Assembly (NCBI GenBank): GCA_000231825.2
Contig: JH720301.1
Location: 1,226,123-1,290,122, forward strand
Reading direction: 5' to 3'
From: Tetrahymena elliotti 4EA
Taxonomy: Eukaryota; Ciliophora; Oligohymenophorea; Hymenostomatida; Tetrahymenidae
DNA length: 64,000 nt
In this document: piece by piece, positions 38,053 through 49,559 of the stretch
Numbering within the stretch: the first letter of the stretch is position 1
How the letters are laid out: every line of letters starts with the position of its first letter
Program-made: the position numbers and the translations under genes
The notes under the pieces: generated by a model
What the model was told of the DNA's origin: nothing
The model's database searches: none
The model's input: only the letters and a program-made list of their open reading frames with translations

Positions 38053-39717
38053 TCAAGAACTTATTTGGCGGAAGCCACACGTTTTTTATTTTTAGATTTC
38101 TTCAAGCTCTTCTTTCTTTTTTATGTCTTCTTATGATTCTCTTTTTGGTCCATAGAATTTTTCTAAAAAAATTGAAGCTTCTAATTCGTAATAGAGTGAC
38201 TCCTTTTAAATTATATCTTTATACATAGGGATTTAGTTTAATCTTTGTTATTTTAATGTATTTATAGTTTCTTCTGTTATACTAATTCTAAAGATATGCA
38301 TCAGATCTCTAAATTTTAACAAATCATGAGCTATGTCTGAATCTTCATCTGTACAATCTACATAAGTTTCCAATTTAATAGTAGAATCAACCATGAAATC
38401 ATCTATTGTTAACATAGAGGTTTGGTATTCTAATGAGAAAGCTTTTTCAACTCCTCCTTTCAATTATACAAAATCAGTTTATCTGAATTAATGGGATTTT
38501 CTTAGTGTTTCTCCCATTTACTCAATATACTTACTTAAAATATAATTATAAATGTATTTATTTTAGAAGCAATACATTCCAACTCTTCTTGTTAATTCTT
38601 CAAAATCATTCACACTAGTCCCTAGAAGCGAAATGAGTTTTTCATTTAAACCTACAATTCTCATCTCGTTACCTCCCGTTTCATAATTTCTTTGAAACAT
38701 TATATAGCATATGAATTCATTTTTATATTGATCAACTATTTCCATAGCTTTTGATTTAAATCTCTCAAATTTTACTTATTTTAAGCGTGTAAATTCAGCA
38801 TAACCTTCCTACTTAGAGCAAATATTCACCATTTTTTGTTACTTTATTGAATATAATTTGTACCTTTCAAGATTTTTTCCTAGTTCATGAATGGTTTTTT
38901 CAGGATAATTAGAGAAAAGTTAAATGAGATGGTCATAATCAACAAAAGTTGTATTCGTTTTATCAAGCAAAACTTCAAGTGTTTAGCTTGCTTTTTTATA
39001 TTAAATTTATTATATTTTTTTGATGTAATTAAAAGGTGAATTAATTCCTATGTAATCCTCTAAATTATTAATATCAGTGTGTATCACCATATCACCAAAA
39101 ATATGAACAAATGAATTTGGAAATAGCTATTTATAAATAGGTTGAAGTTGATAGTCTACTTATCTAGAGTAATCACCAGAAGATGTTTGAGAAACAGCTG
39201 ATTCAATATCAAAATTATTAGATGATTTGCGCTTTTTAACAGATGAAGAAGACGAAGATGAAGATGAATTTAAAGAGTAGACAGAAGAACAGTCTTTATT
39301 TTTTTGTTATGGTTCTTTTTGTTTTAAGATATTTAGAGTAGAATTTGATGAATTTCCATTGAGCAAATGTTAACTTTCTGATAAATTATAACTCGCTTGT
39401 ATATTTTATTGATTCTGCTATACATTTGCATTTTACGTTTATGATTATGTAGTCTCTAATTGCATCTCATAAAAGGATGGCTTATGTTCAATTTACAAAT
39501 TTTGATAGTGGTGCTATTCCTCTATTTCCATATCTATAAACTGCTTGTATAATATGTTATGTCTTAATGGAAATGTTGTTCAATTACCTATTCTTAAAGT
39601 ACTATTTATATTAACAATATGTATGTCTGACACACTTATGCTTTAACTCTATCTATTATTTGATTGAATCTTTTTTAATAAGCCTTATAATATCGATCTA
39701 AATGATTTTAGCTGCAT
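38053..39717 (-). CDS. Unrecognised Ser/Gln-rich protein, possible PAS-like C-terminal half
   Basis: 536 residues if a 54-bp intron (39534-39587, GTAATT...TTATAG, removing an in-frame TGA) joins 39588-39717 to 38053-39533; otherwise 492 residues from the ATG at 39531. The first third is Gln/Ser-rich, with a run of about ten serines followed by KKRKSS, a plausible nuclear localisation signal. The rest is globular, with SFVHIFGDMVIH, a Lys/Gln-rich helix, and MRIVGLNEKLISLLG, which vaguely recalls a PAS core, then VEKAFSLEYQTSML. Layout resembles a transcription regulator, but I see no zinc ligands, bZIP or other DNA-binding motif. The open frame could extend further upstream to 39906. Coding call firm, function not known. 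Confidence 0.65.
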
Positions 39718-42483
39718 CTAATTATTTATATTAATTAATTTTTTGGATTAGACATTTAGAATAGTGGAATTTTGTTTATTATAAATGATATCATATATTA
39801 ACTCCTATTTATTGGATACTGATGTCTTAGAGATCACAACTAAACAAATTAAATTAGAAGAACTGCTACTAATCAATTTTCTAAAAAAAGTAAAAAATAC
39901 AAGCATTTATTTCTAAGAGTCTACTTTCAAATAACAAAAAAAAATAATGAAATTGCAGCTGTTAATGAATTTTACAAAAAATAAAAATTGATTACTCTTT
40001 ATTAAAGTAATTAAAACAATATTTCTATTTGGTTGAAAGAAAATAATTAAATCTCTCCAGAACTTTTATTCGTATTATGTTAAAAGGTGTGTTTCGAATA
40101 GTTATGTATTATTAAATATTAATTAAGTAAAGAGATAAAAATTACTGACATTTTTAAACTAATTTTCTATTTCTCACCAAAAGAGTTCATTTCTTTTTTT
40201 ATTCTAGAAAAACAGAAGAAAAAAAACTGTCTCAATAAATAATCTACTTGATAATAATAGGAAATTTATATTTTTGTGTAAAAATATTTGTCTACTTTCC
40301 TTTACTTTTATATGTAACTTAGATTTAATTTAAATTAATTTCAATATGCTATTAAATATTTATTTAAATGTCCTCTTTCAATTTTTTTCTATTTAAAAAT
40401 GGAAAAAAAATGTTTAAATAACTCTAATTGATTGGTATTTATATTACCATAATCAAATGAATAAAATAGAATAATAATTGATTCATGCAAATTATTAATT
40501 AAAAATCTTAATTGTGAATAAGTAGTGAGAGTAAATTATATATATTGATAGGTGGATGGATACCAGAATTTATTGATTTATGTTTAAATGGAATAAATGA
40601 TATTAGATTTGTTTAGATGCTAAATTTTAATACAAAGTAAGAAAATTCAAGAAGAATGGGATTATTTATTAAGGGAAAGAAAAAAGAAAAATAAGAGAAA
40701 GTGGATTATCAATCCAATACAAAAGTTAAAATTAAAAAAAAAATTAATTAACAAACTATTCTCAAAAAATTTAAAAGAGGAAAAATTAAAAAGAAAGATA
40801 AATTTTAGGAACCACAATTATGTTTGATAAAAAGTTTTTAAATCTCCTCAAGCAATATTATAAATTCATTTACATAGCATGGATAACTTAACAATAAGTT
40901 ATCCATCTTTCCTTCATCAATCCATATGAAAAATAAATGAAATACCTTATTGCTTAATCGTATCCCCTTAAAATAAATAATAATCAGACAAATAATTCCT
41001 AAATCATTTATCATAGATAAATGCATCTACTTAGTAGATGGGAAATATCAAAAATTTAGTCTCTTTTTAACAATAAACACCTGATAAAATAACTTTTGAA
41101 TCGCTAATTGAGAATTTCAATATCTTTCTTATTTAAAATAAAATATTTCAATTAAAATAAATCATTCTGACTTTAAACCAATAAAAATATAACTTAAAAT
41201 TTTGAAAATAAAAATAATTAAACAAATAAGAAAATCAAATAAATCAGATAATATCAATTAAAATCAAAAGAAAATCAAATAAATAAAAATAAATGAAATA
41301 AAAAACAAAAAAATAAAAATTAAAGATAAAAGAAGGCTGCCAAAAAATGTTTCTTCTTATTTAAATTTTATTTTTTAATTTTTTTATTTTCTATTTGTCA
41401 ATATCTAAAATTCAAATTTTGATTTAAATTTTGTTTATTTTTTAAATAATTTCATAAAAAAACAATTTTACTAAAAAGGTATCTATCTATTCCTTCCACT
41501 TTACTCTTCAAATAAATATTCTATAAATTATTGAGAATATAAAATAAAAATCTCAATTCATCAGAAACACTTTTTCATCCAACTTTGAAAATATCAAAAA
41601 GTTAAAGTTGTAAAAAGATTATAAATTAAGAAAATAAATCATTATGAACTATTCTTAATATGAGAATCTCTATTATAAATTATAATCGCTTTGCTTTTAT
41701 ATGATCTATCTTAAAATAATAGAATTTATTTCTAAAATATATGAATATAACTCAAAGTTTTAAAAAGTCCTGTACATAATTATTTGGTTTATCACTTTAA
41801 GAAATAAAGTAAAGTTCGTAAGAAAAAATAAGTAGAAATAAAGTATTTAACATAACAAGTTGTTTTGAGTTAAATTTTTAGAAATATAGGCAATATTCAA
41901 TTGAGAGAAGGGAAAAAGTAGCTTGGAAAAAAATTAAGCCTCTTTATCTAGTCTTAGATATTTTTGTGTGAAAATTTAATAATAGGGGAAAATAAAACAA
42001 TTGAAAGAAGAATATTAAAATTTATAAAAATGTAAATCAGAATTTTAAATAAATTAGAAAGAATTAAAAATATTTATGGAATCTTATTTTTTTTATTTAT
42101 TTTGTAATTTTAAAAAAATTGCTATGTTTATTGCAATTCGATAAATGACTTACAAATCCAAAAAATAAAAGAAATGTTTATTTAAATTGATTTAGTTGTT
42201 ACTCAATTAAAATTAATAAAATTGTAATGCTGACAAACTATTCGATAAAAAAATTTAACAAAATTTACCAAGGTTTTAAGAGTAAAAAATAATAATTGAT
42301 TAATTGAATTTAAAGTATTATTTTAAAATAAATTCTAGTTTTTGAAAATAAATATTTTATCATTTCTATTTGTCATTTAAAAGAAGTTAAAAAAATACTA
42401 AAAAACAAAAAATATATTCAAAACAGACAAAACTTATATTTAATAATAGGATAACTGTTTTATAAATTGAATATATGTTTATT
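39718..42483. other. Long, mostly noncoding gap
   Basis: About 2.8 kb. The first 190 bp may be additional 5' coding sequence of the gene to its left. Beyond that it is A/T-rich with only short open frames, one plus-strand frame from 40655 of about 96 codons rich in Lys, and a perfect 12-bp inverted repeat at 40879-40906. I cannot support a gene. Confidence 0.5.
40879..40906. repeat. Perfect 12-bp inverted repeat
   Basis: ATGGATAACTTA at 40879-40890 and its exact reverse complement at 40895-40906 around a 4-nt loop (ACAA). The arms are less A/T-biased than the surroundings. It could form a hairpin; no function can be assigned. Confidence 0.7.
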
Positions 42484-42963
42484 TCATAAGCCCAACTCAC
42501 TTAATCCTTTATGATCTTCAGGACGTGGTTATCCATTAGGCCAAAAGAATTTTCTATCACTCTCCTAAATTTGGAGATCGTTTATAGAGGCATGTCTCTT
42601 TTTCATAAGTCCATTTTCGTCAAATTCCCAATTTTCGTTTCCGTATGCTCTAAACCAAGCTCCATTTAAATCTTAGTACTCATAAGCAAATCTTACAGCA
42701 ATTCTGTTATCTGTGAAAGCAAATAACTCCTTAATCAGTCTATAATTTTATTCTTTAGACCATTTTCTTTGAAGAAACTCAATAACTGCTTGTCTTCCGT
42801 TTACAAAATCTGAGCGATTTCTCCACTAAGTATCTTCAGTGTAAGCTAAACAAACCTTTTCTGGCTTTTATCCATTCCAATTATCTTCAGCTAATCTAAC
42901 CTTTTTGAGGGCACTTTCAAGAGTAAATGGAGGTACTAATTTTGCTAAATTTTATGCTTTCAT
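42484..42963 (-). CDS. DUF1348 / NTF2-like (SnoaL-type) small protein
   Basis: 159 residues, intronless. It matches the DUF1348 family of nuclear-transport-factor-2-like proteins almost end to end: [60 protein letters not shown] and ESDRKFFW. Known members are common in bacteria and some eukaryotes and are about 150 residues long, with no settled enzymatic role; the fold is a cone-shaped alpha+beta barrel with a small pocket. Glutamines are encoded partly by TAA/TAG, so the gene is adapted to the host code. It stands alone with about 1.7 kb on its 5' side and over 2 kb on its 3' side. Lack of introns and bacterial-like conservation suggest old horizontal transfer (inference). Confidence 0.9.
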
Positions 42964-44632
42964 TTTTAATTAATTCGTATTCTTAAGTTATTTATTTGTT
43001 TAATTTTAAATAATCTTTTTTAAAAGCTCCAAGCATTTATACTATGAAATTTCATGTATAAATTATTTAAATAATTGGTTGAAAAGAATTCTATTTATTC
43101 CAGAGTGAATAAAGGAAATTTTATGGAAGATATTATGATAAAAACATTTGGTTAGTTTTAAAGAAATTAAAAAAACTAATCTTTTTTTTACATTGCTCTA
43201 TTTAATCCTTAACTTTTTATGATTTTAATGTAAAGGCTATTGTATAACCTTTTAATATTAAGCTTAATGAGATAATACATAATTTAATTTCCATAATAGA
43301 TAATTAATTCCAGAATAAATTATGTTAAATAAACTATGAGTAAATGCAAAATAAATTGAATTTACATCTTATTTTACTTTAAATTTTTTTAGAATAGTAA
43401 AATTAGATTTTAATTTTTTATAAAATTGATGTCATTTGTTTTATATAACCAAAATCAAAAAATTATATGTTAAATAATATTAAAATATTAATTGAGCGAT
43501 CTTAATGAAATTAGTAAAAGAAATGGAAAATAAATGAAATAAAATTTTTAAATTACCTCAAAGAGAGTAATTAAAAAGAAATAAATTAGAGGGAAAATAT
43601 TTTATGAGATGTAACTGTGATTAAATGTTGATAATAAAATAAAAAAACACTTGATGGTAAGCGAAATTTATAATAAATCAAATATATTTTTAATCCATTA
43701 ATTATGAGTCTTAAATAATAGGAAAATAATTAATAATTAAAACGAAATTAAATGTTCGTGAATTATTATTAAATATTTTTAATTATTTTATTTTACATAA
43801 TAATTTTATTTTTTATTTTAAAGTGTTCTATTGAAATTAATTAAATCAGTAATAGATGTAATTCATAATTATTTTATTTATTATAAATTAAACTTTACAA
43901 TTATTAAAAAAAAATGTATTCCATGTTCTTTTATGACGCTTAAAAAATTAAAAATGTTACTAATTTTCACAATCAATGACATACATACATACTTTTTAAA
44001 TTTGTTATCAAATTGATTTTAGAATATTTATAAATTAAAGCGGCTTCCTTTATAATAATGATATATAAATCAAATTTTATTTTAAACATATTTTACGATT
44101 TGAATTAAATAGATGAAGCATAATTATTCTATTCTTCAAATTATTCATTCTAATTAATAAGAAAAAAACAACAATAATTAACATAATAAAGAAAAAAGAA
44201 AAAGGAAACCCTTACTAAATAACAATTATTTAAATGATTTTTATAATATCACTTTTTAAGCTTTAAAATTTTTTAGTATTCTTTTTATAAAGAGAATAAA
44301 ATTATATTTAATGATAATTTGATCAAATTTAAAAGAACAGTTAAAAAAAGCTAAGTTTCTAATTGTTTGAGAAAATATTTTTATTTTTGAAGGAAAATAA
44401 AGAGAAAAAGTAAATTAATAAATTATTTCGATCTATTGAATTTAAACTTTATTAGAATATTTAACCAGATTATTGCTTTAAGATTTATCTTGGGAGGAAA
44501 AACTCAAGCTCTAATCGTTATTCATATTTTTTAGAAAAGCTCATAAAAATAAATTAAAAGATCATTAAAAAATTGATAAATAAATTAGGTAAATATTAAA
44601 AGAAGTAAAAAGCTCTCCCAAATCTTGAAATT
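42964..44632. other. Divergent intergenic region
   Basis: About 1.67 kb between two divergently transcribed genes, so it must hold both promoters. The sequence is nearly all A/T; no element or RNA gene is recognisable. Confidence 0.55.
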
Positions 44633-47536
44633 ATGAATTTTTCATTTGATGATGAAGAAAGTGATAAATCAAAATCACAAATTTAAGATACAGATACTAT
44701 ATTAGATAATGGTAAATTAGAAGAAGGATCATAAGATTATAATATCTTTCCTGTTTCAGATAATATTTTATAAAATCAAAAAATAGACAATCAACATAAT
44801 GATGAAAAGTAAATAAATATTTTCAAATAAAAAATTTATAGAAATGTTGTTAATAATGAAAAAGTAGTGGAAAAAGTGTTTCTTAGAATCAGTAGATGAA
44901 TGATAGCAATATAATGAAAGAAGAGCTTAGTTAAAGTAATTTATAAAATTAGGTAAGACCTTAGTACTTTGATCCATAGAAAGAGTAACTCTTTGTACAA
45001 ATGTAGATTGAGGTAGAAGCGCTAAAAAAGAACTTAGAAAATAGAGATGAAGAAAATTCATCATTAAAAAGCAAATTAGCAGAAAAGGACAAGGAGGTTA
45101 ATGATTTGAGAAAGCAATTAAAAGAAAAAAATGAATAATTATAATAAAAATAAGAAGAAATAAGTAAAAAAGAAGATGAGGAACGACTGAAAGGTATCTA
45201 ATTTTATTTATTTAGTTTAAAAATTAAAAATTAATAACTTTTGATTAAAATATTTAGAGTAAAGCAAAAATTAGGTATAATAATGGTTAATGGCCTAGTA
45301 ACGTTGGAAGGATAATTTATCTTAATAACCATCTCAACAAATTGTTAACTACATTTAACTTAGTTAGAGAGTGAATAAGCATTGGTAATTTACTAGCCAA
45401 AGCTTGATTTCATTAAATGTTATTCAGAATATTTTTTTCAAAGCAAAACTACAAGTAACTAGTAAACGTGACTAATTAATAAACCCAAATAAGATGAATA
45501 GAAGTTAAGTATCAGAGTCTGAGTACAATTAATTTAAATAATAATTAACAATTGTATATGGATAATAAAGAGATTTTTACTTTTACCCTCAAACTATATA
45601 AGAAATCATTTCTGGATCAGAAGGTGAATTCAGAAATAACTATTAAAAATCAATTGAGATTTAATAATTATTAAAAGAAGAAAATATTACCTATGCTGGT
45701 AAAGTTCGTGGTGATGGTAACTGCTTTTTCAGATCTTTTTGGGTTTTGTATTTTAAATTGAAGATTTCTTAAAACCAACATAACAAAAATTAACTCCAAA
45801 TGTTCTTTACTGAACTACTGAAAGTTAAGATATATGAACCAAAGAAGTTTGAGGAATATTTTCCAAATTATGCAGGAGAGTAATTGGTAGCATTTTCTAA
45901 AAAGGCCCTAGAGGAGTCTTTTTAAAGAATATAAAATAGTGCTAACCCTCTAAAATAACTGATGTCAGAGTTCAATGTAGAAATATTTGACTTTTCTCTA
46001 CAGATGTTAATCAAATCACTCTTACTTGAAGTTTTTAATATGTCTCCTGAAATAGTTAAAATACTCTAAGGTGATACGAATTTGAGTGATGAAATTTTAA
46101 ACTTAAATTTAGAGGCTGGCTCTGAGTCAATAAATCTTTTAATTTAAGAATTAACAAATTGCTAATTATGCTTGCTCAATTGCAGTAAAAGTAATATTAT
46201 GAGATGGGATAAAATTGAATACCCTTAAGAGTTTTATGTTGAAGATCTCAAGTAATTTTTCCTTTCTGATATATAGCCAAATGATAAACAAAGATAACCA
46301 AACAAAATTTACTTGTGGCTAAATACAGGTCATTATTACTATTTAATTTCAGAGGGATAGATGAAAACTATCTAAAATGCATTTTATGAATAAAATGATT
46401 GCTCAAATATGATGGAAAATGAGGAAGAAAAAATTGTATTAAATCAAGATGAATATAATAAAAACTCAAATTATAATAATTATCAAAATAATTACTTTTA
46501 ATAAAGCAATTCAAATTAATTATTGTCTATTTAATAATAACCAAGCTAAGGCCAAAATAACTCAGGTTAAAACAACTAAAATGGAGTGATACCGTAATAA
46601 AATCAAAATTCAATGAATTAATTTGGAAGTTATTCAAATCAACAATTCTCAGCATAATAATTTGGACCAAACTAAGGATATAGCAATTAAGGTTCTTAAG
46701 GTAACTTTAATTCAAATTCTGACCAAAACCAAAATTAAAATAATTATTCTCCAAATAACTATTAGAACAGTCAAGTTTAATAGTAATACAATCAAAATTA
46801 AATGAATTAATAAGAGAACAATTAATTATAGATCTAATAATAATAATAATAATAGTAATTACAAAATTAAAACTTCTAAAATTAAGCTTAACAAAATACC
46901 CACAACCCTGAACTTGAAAACTAAAATTAATAGTGGTCAGTCTACAATTAATAATATTAAAACTTACAAAACTAAATTCCTAATTAAATGAATTAATTTG
47001 GAATAAATTAAAATCAATAATTTTAAGCTGGACAACAATATTTATATTTAGTAAACCAGGTTTAAACGAATAATAACCCAATTAATCAAAATAATAATTT
47101 TTAATAAAACTATAATCAAAATTACAATTTTTAATAAAATTAAGATTAATAAACTAAATCTAATAATTCTTAAGCCAGTTCAAAAAATAATAGCTAAAAA
47201 GTATAATTTAACTTTTAATATGGTCCAAATAGTTATCTTAAATAAAATTAAATTTAATTATAAGATAGAGATAGTGTGTAACCTACTCAAAATTAATTTT
47301 AAGCTAGAGATAGTTACTAGCCTACTCAAAATTAATTATAAAAGAGAGATTATGTCTAGCTTATTAATGGAGTAAACTAGTAAGGTGGCAACAATAATTT
47401 AGGATAGAATTTTGTATCTGGATAATATTTTTAGAACTAAATGAATAATCAAAAAAATTAGCAATAACAATTTTAGAACCCATACCCATAATTTCAAAGC
47501 TAATTCTATTAGTAAAATGGTAATCCCTAAAATTGA
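44633..47536 (+). CDS. OTU/otubain-like cysteine protease with coiled coil and Q/N-rich tail
   Basis: 927 residues in three exons (44633-44808, 44865-45193, 45258-47536; introns 56 and 64 bp). N-terminus acidic, then a coiled coil (residues ~120-165, Glu/Lys/Gln heptads). The protease domain spans about residues 310-535: AGKVRGDGNCFFRSF gives the OTU Asp321-Gly-Asn-Cys324 signature, and NTGHYYYLIS supplies His527, as in otubain (C65) deubiquitinases that cleave ubiquitin chains. The domain size, about 210-220 residues, fits otubains. From residue ~560 on the protein is almost entirely Gln, Asn, Tyr, Ser and Gly, a prion-like tail of over 350 residues, with a 13-residue repeat near its end. 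Shadow frames of this tail (for example at 46623) are not genes. Active-site residues look intact; substrate and localisation are unknown. Confidence 0.88.
47267..47359 (+). repeat. 13-codon tandem repeat inside the Q/N-rich tail
   Basis: Units of 39 bp at 47267-47305 and 47306-47344, with a partial third, encode RDSVQPTQNQFQA, RDSYQPTQNQLQK and RDYVQ. The copies differ at synonymous and non-synonymous sites, so this is not a brand-new duplication. Confidence 0.8.
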
Positions 47537-49559
47537 AATATGTATAATTAATTACAACTAGAAATGAAATTGGTTATAATTACTAGAATATTAAGATTTG
47601 AAATTACTTTATTATTTAATTTAAAAATCAAAATAATAAAAGAGAAAAATACTTTCAAGCTAATTAACTATTTTTAATTATTATATTTTTGTTCTCAAAA
47701 TCATAATTTATTACAAAAATAAAACTTTTTTTGGATCATAAATAAATTTAATATTTTATCTCATTTTAATTTAATACTACTAAAATATCTTTCCTTTAAA
47801 TTTGAATTTTTTTGTTATATTGAAAATTATAAAATATTAACACCAAAACAAAAAAAAATATTATCATTTTATTTTTGTAATAAATTATGATAATCTCTAT
47901 AAAACTAAAACTCATCTAAAATGAATAAACTGAATATATTTTAAAATATAAAATTATGATTTCTTTAAGTTACTTTTACTGTTTTAATAATTTTCTTTAA
48001 TATCACATACAGAGAAAAAAAAATAATTTTAAACTAAATAAAAATGCTCAAAATATCTCTCACTTAGAAATATTTTTATTCTCATTTGACAATTAAAAAA
48101 TGTTAAAAGAGGTGAGAATTAAATTAAACTACATAATCAAAAAATAGAAAATTTAATTTATTCAATAAAAAATTTGAATGATAAAGTCTAGTTTATTTCA
48201 GAAAAATTTCTCTTTCTTTTTTAGAAAAAATTTTAAATTTCAATTTAAAATTTAACTTTTGCACCTTTTTTTTTAAATTAAATTCTGGATCTTTCTTTAA
48301 AATTTACAATTTACATGTAAATTGAATTAAAAAAATTTTAATTTAGTTTTTAAATGTTTGATTAAAAAATTAATTAGATTTCTTCATCAAAAAATTAAAT
48401 TATTGATTAAACATTTAATTTTTTATTTCAATGCTAGGTTCGAAACCAATCCTGGTTAATTTTTTTGTTTTTAATGATTATGATTAAATACAAAAAACCT
48501 AAGCTTTTTAATTCATTATTTTTTACTATTGCAAAAAAAAAATACTGCAATTAGCAATACTAAAAAATAAAGAAAATATGTTTATTATTATTATTTTTTT
48601 TTTTTTTGAATTCTAGTTGCAAGAACTGTTGAGCTTGTCTTCTATTTTAAAAACAAATCTCAGGTTTAACCTAAAAGTATTTACAGATAAGCCAAATTTT
48701 TCTTTTAGAATCATCTGTATTTACTTTAATAAGCCACTATGTTTTCCTTCAATTAATTTCTGAATTTAAATTTTGTGTAAAATAAGTTTAAATTACTTTT
48801 AATTCTTCATAAAATTATATAAACCTCTTTTAACATTTTTTAATTTTAAAATTTAATTTAAAAACGAAATATTTAGGAAATTAATTCATGTTTTTTTTCA
48901 TGTAACTAATAGACCACAACAAATATTTAAAAAAGTAAAAATAACAAAAACATTAAACAGAAATAAAAAGTAAAATTACAGCATTGAAAGAAATATTAAG
49001 AAATGAAAAAAAATTATGTACATGATTTAGATGCTACTTTGTTATTTAAACATGAATAAATAAATATGTTTGATTATTTGATTTTTTTTATTAAAACAAT
49101 GATTAGGGAAAATTAATAATTAAAAATCTTATCTCAATTAATGTTTAGGGATATTGTTCAAAATATTTAAGAATTATTTGCTTGATATTAGAATATTTAA
49201 ATTCAAAGCTGATTTGATTTACTTCTCATCTGAAAATTTTTTAAAAAGATATCAATTGGTCGGTCACTCAGATAAAGATTTTTCTCATAGTATAATAATT
49301 ATATGGAGTTTATTTGATACAATCATTTTTAATAATAAAATATTACTAAAGTTTTCTTAATTAGGAATGTTTCATGAGGAAAAAGAATTTTATTTTGAAG
49401 TATGAAGTATTAGTAATAATATTAGATACAAGAAAATCTTAAATATTCTAAATGGTTTTCAATACTAAAAAAATTGATTTTGATAAATTTTCTTTTCATT
49501 TTTGTATTAACTAAATATCAAATTAATTAAAATAATCAAAATAACTAAATTGTTAAAAA
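47537..49559. other. Long noncoding gap between two plus-strand genes
   Basis: About 2 kb of A/T-rich DNA. A short less-AT-rich patch at 48431-48457 contains GGTTCGAAACC, but no tRNA fold can be drawn around it. Short open frames such as 49154-49360 lack coding character. I call no gene. Confidence 0.5.

Noticed and set aside
40655..40950. Lys-rich plus-strand open frame
   Set aside because: Low-complexity A-rich sequence, no homology I recognise, and interrupted use of codons unlike the true genes.
48425..48465. GGTTCGAAACC patch that looks like a tRNA T-arm
   Set aside because: No five-pair T stem forms on either strand around the loop, and no acceptor or anticodon stem can be drawn nearby.
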